A stretch of DNA of 14,319 bases from Lysobacter sp966185905 (GTDB lineage: Bacteria > Pseudomonadota > Gammaproteobacteria > Xanthomonadales > Xanthomonadaceae), in the NCBI GenBank assembly GCA_966185905.1, contig CBIFVU010000080.1, positions 1-14,319 on the forward strand, written 5' to 3'. The notes below the pieces were generated by a model that ran no database searches, had not been told where the DNA came from, and was given only the letters and a program-made list of their open reading frames with translations. The position numbers were made by a program, and so were the translations under genes. This document shows positions 1 to 7,218 of the stretch, piece by piece (position 1 is the stretch's first letter; every line of letters begins with the position of its first letter).

Positions 1-1226
1 TCGCCGAAGGCCACGGTCTGCTCGGCCAGCGGCTGGTCGCGCAGCGAGGACAGCACCGCCAGCAGCACCGGCAGGTCGGCCGCGGTCTCCTGCACGCGGA
101 TGCCGCCGACCACGTTGACGAACACATCCTGGTCGCCGACCGCGACGCCGCCGTGGCGGTGCAGCACCGCCAGCAACATCGCCAGGCGGTTCTGCTCCAG
201 GCCGACCGCCACCCGCCGCGGATTGGACAGCGGCGAGGAATCCACCAGCGCCTGCACTTCCACCAACAGCGGCCGGGTGCCCTCGCGGGTCACCATCACG
301 CAGCTGCCCGGCTGCGGCCCGCGGCTGCCGGACAGGAAGATCGCCGAAGGGTTGGGCACCTCGCGCAGGCCTTTGTCGCTCATCGCGAACACGCCCAGTT
401 CGTTGACCGCGCCGAAGCGGTTCTTGAACGCGCGCAGCACGCGGAAGCGGCTGCCGCTCTCGCCCTCGAAGTACAGCACCGCATCGACCATGTGCTCGAG
501 CACGCGCGGGCCGGCGATGCCGCCTTCCTTGGTCACGTGGCCGACCAGGAACACCGCGGTGCCGGTTTCCTTGGCATAGCGCACCAGCCGCGCGGCGCTC
601 TCGCGCACTTGGCTGACCGAGCCGGGCGCGGCGCCGAGCTGCTCGGTCCACAGGGTCTGCACCGAATCGGCCACGATCAGGCCCGGCTTCATTTTCGCCG
701 CATGCTCCAGGATGCGCTCCACCCCGGTCTCGGCCAGCGCGTGCACGCCGTCCAGCGGCAGGCCCAGGCGCGCGCCGCGGCCGGCCACCTGCGACAGCGA
801 CTCCTCGCCGGTCACATACAGCCCCGGCAGGGCCTGGGCCATGCGCGCGATGGCCTGCAGCAACAAGGTGGACTTGCCGATGCCCGGATCGCCGCCCACC
901 AGCACCACCGAGCCGTGCACCAATCCGCCGCCGAGCACCCGGTCGAACTCGCCGATGCCGGTGCTGACCCGGGCTTCCTCGGTGTGGGTGACATCCTTGA
1001 GCGCGGTCACCGCCGGCGCGTCGGCGCGGCCGGCCCAGCCGGAGCGGCGGCTGGCGGCGACGCTGGCGCCGGCCTTGGCCGCCGGTTCCAGCACGAATTC
1101 GCTCAGTGTGTTCCAGGCGCCGCATTCGCCGCACTGGCCCTGCCATTTGCTGTAGTCGGCGCCGCACTCGGAGCAGACATAGGCGGTGCGGGCCTTGGCG
1201 GCGGGCTTGCTGGACGGCTTGGACAT
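1..1226 (-). CDS. radA: DNA repair protein RadA, C-terminus cut by window edge
   Basis: RadA is a RecA-like ATPase that helps process recombination intermediates (branch migration, D-loop extension) in the cytoplasm. 408 codons are visible, and about 50 residues of the usual ~460 lie beyond the window. Seen: an N-terminal C4 zinc finger (C18-x2-C21, C32-x2-C35); a Walker A motif, GGDPGIGKST, near residues 110-119; the RadA-specific KNRFG motif at residues 268-272; and the start of the Lon-protease-like C-terminal domain (PRRVAVGLEQNRLAMLLAVL). The ATG at 1226 puts the zinc finger at the usual distance from the N-terminus. No good Shine-Dalgarno precedes it; the 15 bases upstream are C/T-rich. 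It is separated by 342 bp from the next minus-strand gene, so it probably has its own promoter. The assignment is firm. Confidence 0.97.
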   Translation of the reverse strand, partial: MSKPSSKPAAKARTAYVCSECGADYSKWQGQCGECGAWNTLSEFVLEPAAKAGASVAASRRSGWAGRADAPAVTALKDVTHTEEARVSTGIGEFDRVLGGGLVHGSVVLVGGDPGIGKSTLLLQAIARMAQALPGLYVTGEESLSQVAGRGARLGLPLDGVHALAETGVERILEHAAKMKPGLIVADSVQTLWTEQLGAAPGSVSQVRESAARLVRYAKETGTAVFLVGHVTKEGGIAGPRVLEHMVDAVLYFEGESGSRFRVLRAFKNRFGAVNELGVFAMSDKGLREVPNPSAIFLSGSRGPQPGSCVMVTREGTRPLLVEVQALVDSSPLSNPRRVAVGLEQNRLAMLLAVLHRHGGVAVGDQDVFVNVVGGIRVQETAADLPVLLAVLSSLRDQPLAEQTVAFG

Positions 1227-1568
1227 GGGAGGCAGGCAGGAAAGTTGGACGGCGACGGGACGGGCGAGCGCGGCCGCAGCCAGGCGGCCGCGCACGGGAA
1301 GCCGCACTGTAGCCGCTGCCGGTCGCAGCGTGCGAGACGGGCGCGAAACGGACGCACGAAGAACCACGCCGGCCGCCGTCGCCACCGAGCGGGTCGGCGA
1401 GCAGTCGCCTGCACGGCATGCGCCGGCGCATCGCAGGCTACGGTGCCTACGGCCGGAGCCCGAGCCGCTCCGCGACCGCGTCGATGCCGGCCGCGTTTCG
1501 CGCCTGCGCCTGGGCGTCGGGCCGGCCTCTGCCCACTGAGTCTCGAGCGCTGGTCCGCGCCGCTGCGT
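1227..1568. other. Intergenic region upstream of radA
   Basis: There are 342 bp between the 3' end of the small minus-strand gene and the radA start. Open frames crossing it are Arg/Ala-rich and continue as antisense shadows of radA, so I see no gene. It should hold the radA promoter, and the only candidate I can point to is the TACAGT element at 1306-1311. I see no convincing T-tailed hairpin ending the upstream gene. Confidence 0.6.
1304..1316 (-). promoter_or_regulatory. Candidate -10 region for radA
   Basis: The minus strand reads GCGGCTACAGTGC. TACAGT matches the sigma-70 -10 consensus at 4 of 6 positions and lies about 80 nt upstream of the radA ATG. There is no TTGACA-like hexamer 16-18 nt further upstream. 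The same 13 bases occur on the plus strand at 7165-7177, just upstream of the 7219 gene, which is the main reason for listing it. Confidence 0.25.
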
Positions 1569-1856
1569 TCAGGCCGCCATGGGCCGCGGCAGTTCGGGAT
1601 AGATGGCGTACAGATGCTGCTGCGGCATCGCCAGCAGGCCGTTGACATCATGGGCGGCCACGATGCTGTAGCCGCGCGCGTCGATGTCGGTGGCGATGGC
1701 GTGCCAGTCCAGCATCGGCCGCGCCAGGCCGGTGTCGATGGTCCAGCCGAAACGCAGGGCGCCGAGCGCCTTCATTTCGTCCAGCGGAAGCCAGCTGTCG
1801 GAAGGGGCGACCACGTAACCCTCGTCGTCGCCTACCACGAATACGTCTACGCGCAT
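1569..1856 (-). CDS. Small conserved-looking protein of unknown function (95 aa)
   Basis: I do not recognise this protein. The start at 1856 (MRVDVFVVGDDEGYVVAPSD) is preferred to the ATG at 1895 because AAAGG lies about 10 nt upstream of it, while the longer form has no ribosome site and an Arg-rich extension unlike the rest. The 95 residues contain no cysteine, signal peptide or membrane segment, so it is probably a compact cytosolic protein. It is rich in acidic and aromatic residues (DSWLPLDEM, RFGWTIDTG, LDWHAIATDIDARGY, HLYAIYPEL) and its composition is that of a real protein, in contrast to the Arg-rich shadow frames nearby. It lies upstream of radA on the same strand, but the 342-bp gap argues against tight coupling. 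It is divergent from the large secreted protein gene at 2561. No function is proposed. Confidence 0.7.
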   Translation of the reverse strand: MRVDVFVVGDDEGYVVAPSDSWLPLDEMKALGALRFGWTIDTGLARPMLDWHAIATDIDARGYSIVAAHDVNGLLAMPQQHLYAIYPELPRPMAA

Positions 1857-2291
1857 TTCGATCGTGCCTTTGCTGAGTCTTGCGAGCCGGCGCATGGTGT
1901 CGGCCGGGACGCTAAAAAACGGTGAAAAAGGAATGGCGGTTTGGTGAAGACGGCGCCGCCGCCCAGGATGGGTTCAAGTTCTATGCAAGCCGATGACAAT
2001 CCCGCGCACGCTCGCTGCGACGACCGCTGCGGCGAAGCAGGTCCCGCCCGCAGTCGGTACGGCGACGGCCCGCGCAGCCGACGACGCGGTGGACGACGCA
2101 CACGCCGGGCGATGGATGCGCCGTCTCCCCGCCCCTCGGCGAAGTGTTCCGTCCTCAGCGACACGGCCACTACCAGCGTGGCCCCGGCCGGTCGCAGGCG
2201 CCGCGACGCGCCGCCGCGGCGCTCGGGCCTCGCCGCTTCCGGGCCCCGGTCGCCCCGCTCACCGGACTGGCGCAAACCCTTCGCCGAGACC

Positions 2292-2319
2292 TTGCCGAAT
2301 CGGCCGTATCGGCTGTAAT
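2292..2319 (+). promoter_or_regulatory. Candidate sigma-70 promoter for the large secreted protein
   Basis: TTGCCG (2292-2297, 4/6 to TTGACA) and TGTAAT (2314-2319, 5/6 to TATAAT) are separated by 16 nt. Transcription would begin near 2326 and give an untranslated leader of roughly 235 nt. This is the best match I found in the 704-bp region, but in DNA this GC-rich it remains a candidate only. Confidence 0.3.
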
Positions 2320-2550
2320 AGCGCGGCCGTCCGTGCCCTCGGACGCGGGGCCAAGGCCGGCCCGCGACGCTGCCACGGAGGGAGGGAGAACACCGCGCCG
2401 GACCGCACCTCGCCTGCCGCCGGGCGGGCCGCCCGACACGGCTTCGCCGCACCACGGTTGCAGATCCATTCCCTACTCACACCGCGCTGTGCGCGGCGCA
2501 TCCGGCGCCGCGCGAGCGGCCCGGTGCCTCGCCTCCCGCTGCATCCATCC

Positions 2551-2555
2551 AAGGA
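2551..2555 (+). promoter_or_regulatory. Ribosome binding site fixing the start at 2561
   Basis: AAGGA ends 5 nt before the ATG at 2561. This site, with the signal peptide that begins right after it, decides the start against the in-frame upstream ATG at 2144. Confidence 0.8.
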
Positions 2556-2560
2556 ATGTC

Positions 2561-5500
2561 ATGAGCTCCAACACACAGGAAGTCCGTTTCCGCTGGCGTC
2601 CGGGCGCCACCGCCCTGGCCCTGTCGCTGGCCATCGCCGCCGTGCTGCATCCGGTCGGCGCCGCGCTGGAACCGCTGCCGGCGCCGCTGGCGCGCGGCCT
2701 GGCCGCGAACGCGCAGGAAGCGCGCGCGCAACTGCCTGACGGCCGCTGGCTGAGCCTGGCGCGCGACGGCGCCACCCTGAGCCTGCGCGAAGACCGCGAC
2801 GGCGGCCGCGTGCTGCGCCAGTGGGCGCTGCCGGCGCCGCGCCGCTGGGCCAGCCTGAGCCTGCTGCCCAGCGGCCGGGTGCTGCTGTGGGGTGGCGTGG
2901 ACGGCCACGGCCGCCCGCATCCGGGCGGCCTCTGGTTCGATCCGGAGCGCGCTGCCTTGCGCGCGACCGGCGCGCTGGACCTGCTGCCGCGCGCCGGCCA
3001 CGCCGCCACCGTGCTCAGCGACGGCCGCCTGCTGCTCAGCGGCGGCTGGACCGCCGGCGGTGCGGTGGCCGAAGCCGAGCTGTGGGACGAACGCAGCGGC
3101 GTGGCGACGGTGGCGCGCGAACCGGTGCAACCGGCGCGCGTGGGCCATCGCAGCCGGATCGAAGCCGACGGGCGCGTGCGCCTGAGCGGCGGTATCGACA
3201 GCCAAGGCCGGCGAGTCATGGAAGACCAGTGGTACGACCCGGCGCGCCAAGATTTCCAGCCGGCTGCCGCGGCCTCGCCCGGCGCGCTCGCCGCCGCGCC
3301 GCGCCTGGCCGGCTCGCTGCCGCGCCACCAAGCCAGCGACGTCGCCCTCGACGCGCGCCTGTCGCTGCGCTTCGACCGCCCGGTGCGCGCGGCCGAACTC
3401 AATCGCGCCAGCGTCGCCCTGCGCGGCCCGCAGGGCCCGGTCGCCGCCCAGGTCACTCCGGCCGAGGCCGGCCGCTTGCTGTTCGTGACGCCGCTGCAAG
3501 CCTTGCAGGCCGACACCGCCTATGCCCTGCGGATCGAAGGCGTGCACGGCCGCGATGGCCGGGCGCTGGCCAACACGGTGGTGGAGTTCCACACTGGCGC
3601 GGCCGACACCGGCGCAAGCGGCGCCACCGTCGACGACAGCCAGGGCGCCCCCCAGGGCGGAACAAACGACGGCGCAGCATCGAATGCGTCCGGCGCCCAC
3701 ACCCAAGCCCCGCAGGCCGCCACCCCGCCCGCGTCCGCTCCGAAACCGCGGGCGAGCGCCGCGACCGGCCTGACCGTCAGCAGCGCAAGCGCACCCGCCT
3801 CCGTTCGCACCGCACCCACAGCCGTCACCCCCGCGGCCGCCTCCGGCACTCTCCTCGCCGACGGCGCCAGCCTCGCCCTGGAAACCACCGCGCCCGACCA
3901 ACCCGCCGCGCTGAACATCCAGATCCCACGCCTGGGCGACTACGGCCTGGGCCTGTCCGGCCTGAGCGTGACCGGCTCCAGCGAACCGGCGCAGTTGATC
4001 GTGCGCCGCGGCGGCACCGTCGTCGCCAGCGCCGCGTGCCATCCCTTCCACGACGGTTGCGCCGTGGACTTGCCGCAGGCGAGCGCCGTGGGCCACACCG
4101 CCGAAGTGCGTCCGCCGGCCGGCGCCACGGTCAAGTTCAACGCCACCCTGAGCACCGATCGCGCCGTCACCCTGCAACCGGCGCCCAGCGCGCAGACCTC
4201 GGTGGCGCTGACCCGGCGCGGCCAGAACCAGCGCGTGTCCTTCAACGCCCAGGCCGGCGCCTCGCTGGGCGTGCGCATCGCCTCCCAGCGCACCACGCCT
4301 TCCGGTCGCGCCGTGCGCCACGCGCTGTACGCGCCCGACGGCAGCGTGCTGGCCGAGCGCCTGCTCAGCGGCACCGATGCGCTGATCGCGCCGGCGCTGC
4401 CGCTCACTGGCCGCTACACCCTGCTGGTGGACCCGCGCTACGGCGAAACCGCCAACCTGACCGTCGCCGTGGGGCCGAGCAACCAAGTCTTCGTCGATGG
4501 GCCGGCGCGCGACTTCGCCAACATCCGCGCGCCACAATCCATCAGCATGGACCTGGAGGCCGGCGCGCACCTGGGCCTGGGCATCAGCGGCCTGGCCACC
4601 GCCAACGGCGGCAGCGTGCAGGTGGACTTCGCCGCCGCCAATTCCGGCACCCAGGCGTCCACGTCCTGCCTGCCGGCCAACGGCGGTTGCGACCTCAACC
4701 TCTCCGGCCTGCCGGCGGGCGTGTACTTCGCCACCGTGCGCCAGCCCTCCAGCGCCACCGCGCCGATCGCCTTCACCGCCACCCTGAGCTCAGACCAAGG
4801 CATCGAATTGGTTCGCGGCAGCGACAGCGCGGTGAACCTCGACCGCCCCGGCCGCAACGCGCGCCTGGCCTTCGACCTGGATCCGGCCCAGGACCGCAGC
4901 CTCGAAATCGCCGCGGTGCAGACCGCGCCGGCGCAACGCCCGGTGGACTATCGCCTGATCCGCCCCGACGGCACGATGCTGCCGGCGGTCTCGGCGGTCG
5001 GCGACGTGCGTCTGCCGCTAGCGGGCCTGCCGGCCGGCCGCTACGGCCTGCTGATCGACCCGCAGAACGGCGAAACCCTGCAGGCCAGCGCGCGCCTGAG
5101 CGCACGTTTCGGCGACCTGCAGATCGGCGGCGACCCCCTGGCTCAAGCCAGCACCGGCAGCGGACAGACCGTGCGCATGAGCTTCGCCAACGACCGCGAC
5201 GGCGCCGACCTCGGCCTGGGCCTGAGCGAGATCGCCGTGCCCGGCGGCTACGCGCTGCCCTCGGTGGTGGTGCGCGGCTACGGCGGCGGCGCGGTGGTCC
5301 AGTCCGGCGCCTGCGCCGGCAACGCCAGCGGCGAAGGCTGCGACCTGGAACTGCGCGACCTGCCCGCCGGCCTGTACGAGATCGACGTCGCCACGCCCAA
5401 CAACGCCACCGCGATGAGCTTCAAGGCCACGCTCAGCGAAGAGCAGACCGCGGACTTGCTGCCCGGCCAAGCGCTGCCCGTGTCGATCCAGCGTCGCGGC

Positions 5501-7069
5501 CAGGACGCGGCCATCGGCTTCGACGCCCAGGCCGGCGCCACCGTCAACCTGGGCGTGAGCGCGCAGGCCACCGACCCGGCCGGCCGCTTGGTGACCTATA
5601 CCGTGCACGCGCCCGACGGCAGCGCGCTGGCGACCAACTCGGTCGGCGCCAGCGGCAGCGGCGGCCTCAGCCTGGATCAGTTGCCCGCCACCGGCCGCTA
5701 CACCCTGCGCATGGATCCCGAACGAGCCGCCGGCGCGAACGCGCAGATCGCCCTGCTCGACACCCCCAGCGGGGTGCTGCTCGCCGACGGCGAACCCCAG
5801 CGCCTGGCCGCGCCCCTGACCAACCAGAGCGTGCGCCTGGAATTCGACGCCCAGCCCGGCGCCCACCTCAGCCTGGGCCTGGACCAGTTCGAGAACCTGA
5901 CCGTCTACGGCACGCTCACCGTCACGGTCACCGCGCCCGACGGCCAGACCATCGCCACGCGGGTGTGCGAGCGCGTCGACGGCGGCTGCGCCCTGCCCTT
6001 GCCGGCGCTGGCCGCAGGCCGCTACACGGTGGTGGTCGATCCGCCCGCGCAACAGCCCGGCTACGCCTTCCGCGCGACGCTCAGTTCCGACCAGGAACAC
6101 ACGCTACCGCTGGACCAAGCCAAGCCGCTGTGGATCGAACGCGCAGGCCAGCGCGCGCAGTACCGCTTCGATGCCAGCGCTGGCCAGGACCTGAGCCTGG
6201 TCATCGGCGATGTCGTGCGGCACTCGCAAGCCGGCAACCCGGCCACGCCCTTCGCCTACACCGTGTACGCACCCGACGGCAGCATCCTGGCCCAGCGCGC
6301 TGCTCAGCTCGGCTACGCCTTCCGCCTGCATCCGCTGCCCCAGACCGGCCGCTACACCCTGCAAGTAGCGCCGACCTACGCCCACGCGATGAGCGGCGAC
6401 ATCCGCCTGCGCAGCAACGCCGATGCGGGCGTGGTGCTGGCCGATGGCGAACCGTTGCGGCTGACCTCGGCCTTCGCTGGCCAGCACGTGGCCTTCGCCT
6501 TCGACATCGGCACCGGCGACGCGCCCGTGTTCGGCGGCTTGAGCGTGGTCTCGCCGGATGCGACCAGCGGCTACCACGTCAGCTACGGCCGCCAGGACGA
6601 AACCCCGACCCTGATCGCCTGCGGCTACGCCGCCACCGGCTGCAACCTGAGCCTGGGCGAACTGCCGCCGGGCCGCTACCTGGCCAGCGTGGGCAGCGGC
6701 CGGCGCGAGTCGCCGCGAACCTTCAGCGTGGACCTCGCCCTCAGCCACGCCGCAGGCGCCCGCCTGCACCTGGACCAGCCGCACGGCCTGCAACTGCGCA
6801 GCGGACAACCCGCCGCACTGGACTTCGCCGGCGCCACCGCCCAGCGCATGACCGTGGCGGTGGCCGGCGTGGCCCTGACGGCGGCCGGCGCCTCGGTGCA
6901 GTACACCGTGACCCGCCCCGACGGCAGCGTGCTGGCCTCGCGCGAGTCGGCCGCGGCGTTCGACTGGGCGCTGCCGGAACTGCCGGCCGACGGCGACTAC
7001 CGGCTGACGCTGCGTCCCACCCTCGGCTCGGCCGCCAGCCTGCAAGTCACGCTCAAGCCCACGCCGTGA
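2561..7069 (+). CDS. Exported Kelch / Ig-like / tandem beta-repeat protein (1502 aa)
   Basis: A large secreted or surface protein of unknown function. Residues 1-35 form a Sec signal peptide: Arg-rich start, hydrophobic ALALSLAIAAVL, and a VGA-A cleavage site near 34/35. Residues ~105-232 are Kelch-like, with repeated GRVLLWGG, GRLLLSGG and GRVRLSGG strands, each followed by a W-Y/F/L-D element (LWFDPER, LWDERSG, WYDPARQ). Residues ~246-347 match a bacterial Ig-like domain of the SbsA type (Big_5), ending in ADTAYALRIEGVHGRDG. Residues ~348-428 are a Thr/Ala/Pro/Ser linker. Residues 429-1502 are five tandem units (listed separately). All ten cysteines fall as one pair per unit, as expected for periplasmic or extracellular disulfides. 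There is no C-terminal anchor, beta-barrel, RTX motif or catalytic signature. Similar architectures occur at the N-terminus of RHS/YD polymorphic-toxin proteins of related bacteria (from memory), but no RHS part is present. Adhesin, matrix or scaffold are possibilities only. It is followed by two strong hairpins. Confidence 0.9.
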   Translation: MSSNTQEVRFRWRPGATALALSLAIAAVLHPVGAALEPLPAPLARGLAANAQEARAQLPDGRWLSLARDGATLSLREDRDGGRVLRQWALPAPRRWASLSLLPSGRVLLWGGVDGHGRPHPGGLWFDPERAALRATGALDLLPRAGHAATVLSDGRLLLSGGWTAGGAVAEAELWDERSGVATVAREPVQPARVGHRSRIEADGRVRLSGGIDSQGRRVMEDQWYDPARQDFQPAAAASPGALAAAPRLAGSLPRHQASDVALDARLSLRFDRPVRAAELNRASVALRGPQGPVAAQVTPAEAGRLLFVTPLQALQADTAYALRIEGVHGRDGRALANTVVEFHTGAADTGASGATVDDSQGAPQGGTNDGAASNASGAHTQAPQAATPPASAPKPRASAATGLTVSSASAPASVRTAPTAVTPAAASGTLLADGASLALETTAPDQPAALNIQIPRLGDYGLGLSGLSVTGSSEPAQLIVRRGGTVVASAACHPFHDGCAVDLPQASAVGHTAEVRPPAGATVKFNATLSTDRAVTLQPAPSAQTSVALTRRGQNQRVSFNAQAGASLGVRIASQRTTPSGRAVRHALYAPDGSVLAERLLSGTDALIAPALPLTGRYTLLVDPRYGETANLTVAVGPSNQVFVDGPARDFANIRAPQSISMDLEAGAHLGLGISGLATANGGSVQVDFAAANSGTQASTSCLPANGGCDLNLSGLPAGVYFATVRQPSSATAPIAFTATLSSDQGIELVRGSDSAVNLDRPGRNARLAFDLDPAQDRSLEIAAVQTAPAQRPVDYRLIRPDGTMLPAVSAVGDVRLPLAGLPAGRYGLLIDPQNGETLQASARLSARFGDLQIGGDPLAQASTGSGQTVRMSFANDRDGADLGLGLSEIAVPGGYALPSVVVRGYGGGAVVQSGACAGNASGEGCDLELRDLPAGLYEIDVATPNNATAMSFKATLSEEQTADLLPGQALPVSIQRRGQDAAIGFDAQAGATVNLGVSAQATDPAGRLVTYTVHAPDGSALATNSVGASGSGGLSLDQLPATGRYTLRMDPERAAGANAQIALLDTPSGVLLADGEPQRLAAPLTNQSVRLEFDAQPGAHLSLGLDQFENLTVYGTLTVTVTAPDGQTIATRVCERVDGGCALPLPALAAGRYTVVVDPPAQQPGYAFRATLSSDQEHTLPLDQAKPLWIERAGQRAQYRFDASAGQDLSLVIGDVVRHSQAGNPATPFAYTVYAPDGSILAQRAAQLGYAFRLHPLPQTGRYTLQVAPTYAHAMSGDIRLRSNADAGVVLADGEPLRLTSAFAGQHVAFAFDIGTGDAPVFGGLSVVSPDATSGYHVSYGRQDETPTLIACGYAATGCNLSLGELPPGRYLASVGSGRRESPRTFSVDLALSHAAGARLHLDQPHGLQLRSGQPAALDFAGATAQRMTVAVAGVALTAAGASVQYTVTRPDGSVLASRESAAAFDWALPELPADGDYRLTLRPTLGSAASLQVTLKPTP
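3845..7066 (+). repeat. Five tandem ~215-residue units, each two beta-modules
   Basis: The units cover residues 429-642, 643-852, 853-1071, 1072-1290 and 1291-1502. Each opens with a V-x-(V/L)-A-D-G-like strand (LLADG, VFVDG, LQIGG, VLLADG, VVLADG). The first half ends in a Cys pair followed by LxLxxLPAGxYxxxV; the second half carries (R)xGQ, then APDGS-(V/I/A)-LA, then LPxTGRYTLxVDP. Unit 4's first half contains both APDGQTIA and the Cys pair, which shows the two halves are homologous, so the array is really ten modules of about 105 residues. The folding pattern resembles PPC-type beta-sandwiches (inference). DNA identity is low except for short blocks, such as the 19-mer accggccgctacaccctgc at 5690-5708 and 6344-6362. 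The array is therefore old rather than freshly expanded. Confidence 0.85.
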
Positions 7070-7094
7070 CCGCAGGCTGACCACGCGCCGCCGT

Positions 7095-7124
7095 CCCGGG
7101 CCGCCGCCACCGCGGCCGCCCGGG
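7095..7124 (+). terminator. First post-gene hairpin
   Basis: A perfect 7-bp stem (CCCGGGC 7095-7101 with GCCCGGG 7118-7124) encloses a second 4-bp stem (7104-7107 with 7112-7115). It begins 26 nt after the stop of the large gene. There is no T-run after it, so its role as a terminator is uncertain; it may protect the 3' end of the message. Confidence 0.4.
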
Positions 7125-7133
7125 CATTCCGCC

Positions 7134-7168
7134 CCGCCTTCGCCGCGGCACCTCCGCGGCGAAGGCGG
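7134..7168 (+). terminator. Perfect 15-bp hairpin downstream of the large gene
   Basis: The left arm CCGCCTTCGCCGCGG (7134-7148), loop CACCT and right arm CCGCGGCGAAGGCGG (7154-7168) form a perfect 15-bp stem, the longest perfect hairpin I found in the window. No T-tract follows, so it is at best a non-canonical terminator. It lies 65 nt past the large gene's stop and directly abuts the candidate promoter of the next gene. Confidence 0.5.
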
Positions 7169-7177
7169 CTACAGTGC
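7165..7177 (+). promoter_or_regulatory. Candidate -10 region for the 7219 gene
   Basis: GCGGCTACAGTGC contains TACAGT (7170-7175, 4/6 to TATAAT), 43 nt upstream of the ATG at 7219 and partly inside the right arm of the hairpin. The 13-mer is identical to the one upstream of radA on the other strand. No clear -35 hexamer is seen. Confidence 0.3.
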
Positions 7178-7218
7178 TCGCACACCCCGGGGCCACCGGC
7201 CCACAGGACCGCCACGCC

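Larger units (their letters stand above)
1857..2560. other. Long divergent intergenic region / 5' leader
   Basis: There are 704 bp between the divergent starts at 1856 and 2561. The frame of the large gene stays open upstream to an ATG at 2144, but that extension is Arg/Pro/Ala-rich, lacks a signal peptide and would bury the real one, so I treat it as non-coding. It contains A-rich tracts (plus strand 1914-1931), one candidate plus-strand promoter (2292-2319), a GA-rich stretch at 2378-2389, and a perfect 6-bp hairpin with a 3-nt loop (CCGCGC-TGT-GCGCGG, 2482-2496) in the predicted leader. I see no RNA gene or known riboswitch. Confidence 0.6.

Noticed and set aside
153..1925. 590-codon plus-strand open frame over radA and the small gene
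   Set aside because: The His/Gln/Ala/Arg-rich product has no domain logic and is an antisense frame of well-supported radA; long stop-free shadows are expected at this GC content.
2144..2560. 139-residue N-terminal extension of the large secreted protein
   Set aside because: It is Arg/Pro-rich, has no ribosome site, and would place the signal peptide internally; AAGGA before 2561 marks the real start.
2477..4570. 697-codon minus-strand frame under the large gene
   Set aside because: Gly/Ala/Arg/His/Gln-rich antisense shadow without recognisable motifs.
3845..7066. Large gene as an autotransporter, RTX or RHS toxin
   Set aside because: No C-terminal beta-barrel, no GGxGxDxUx nonapeptides, no YD repeats and no RHS core; the array runs to the stop codon.
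2821..7080. 1419-codon open frame overlapping the large repeat gene on the same strand
   Set aside because: It is extremely Arg/Pro-rich and low-complexity. The other frame has a ribosome site, signal peptide, clear domains and regular repeats.
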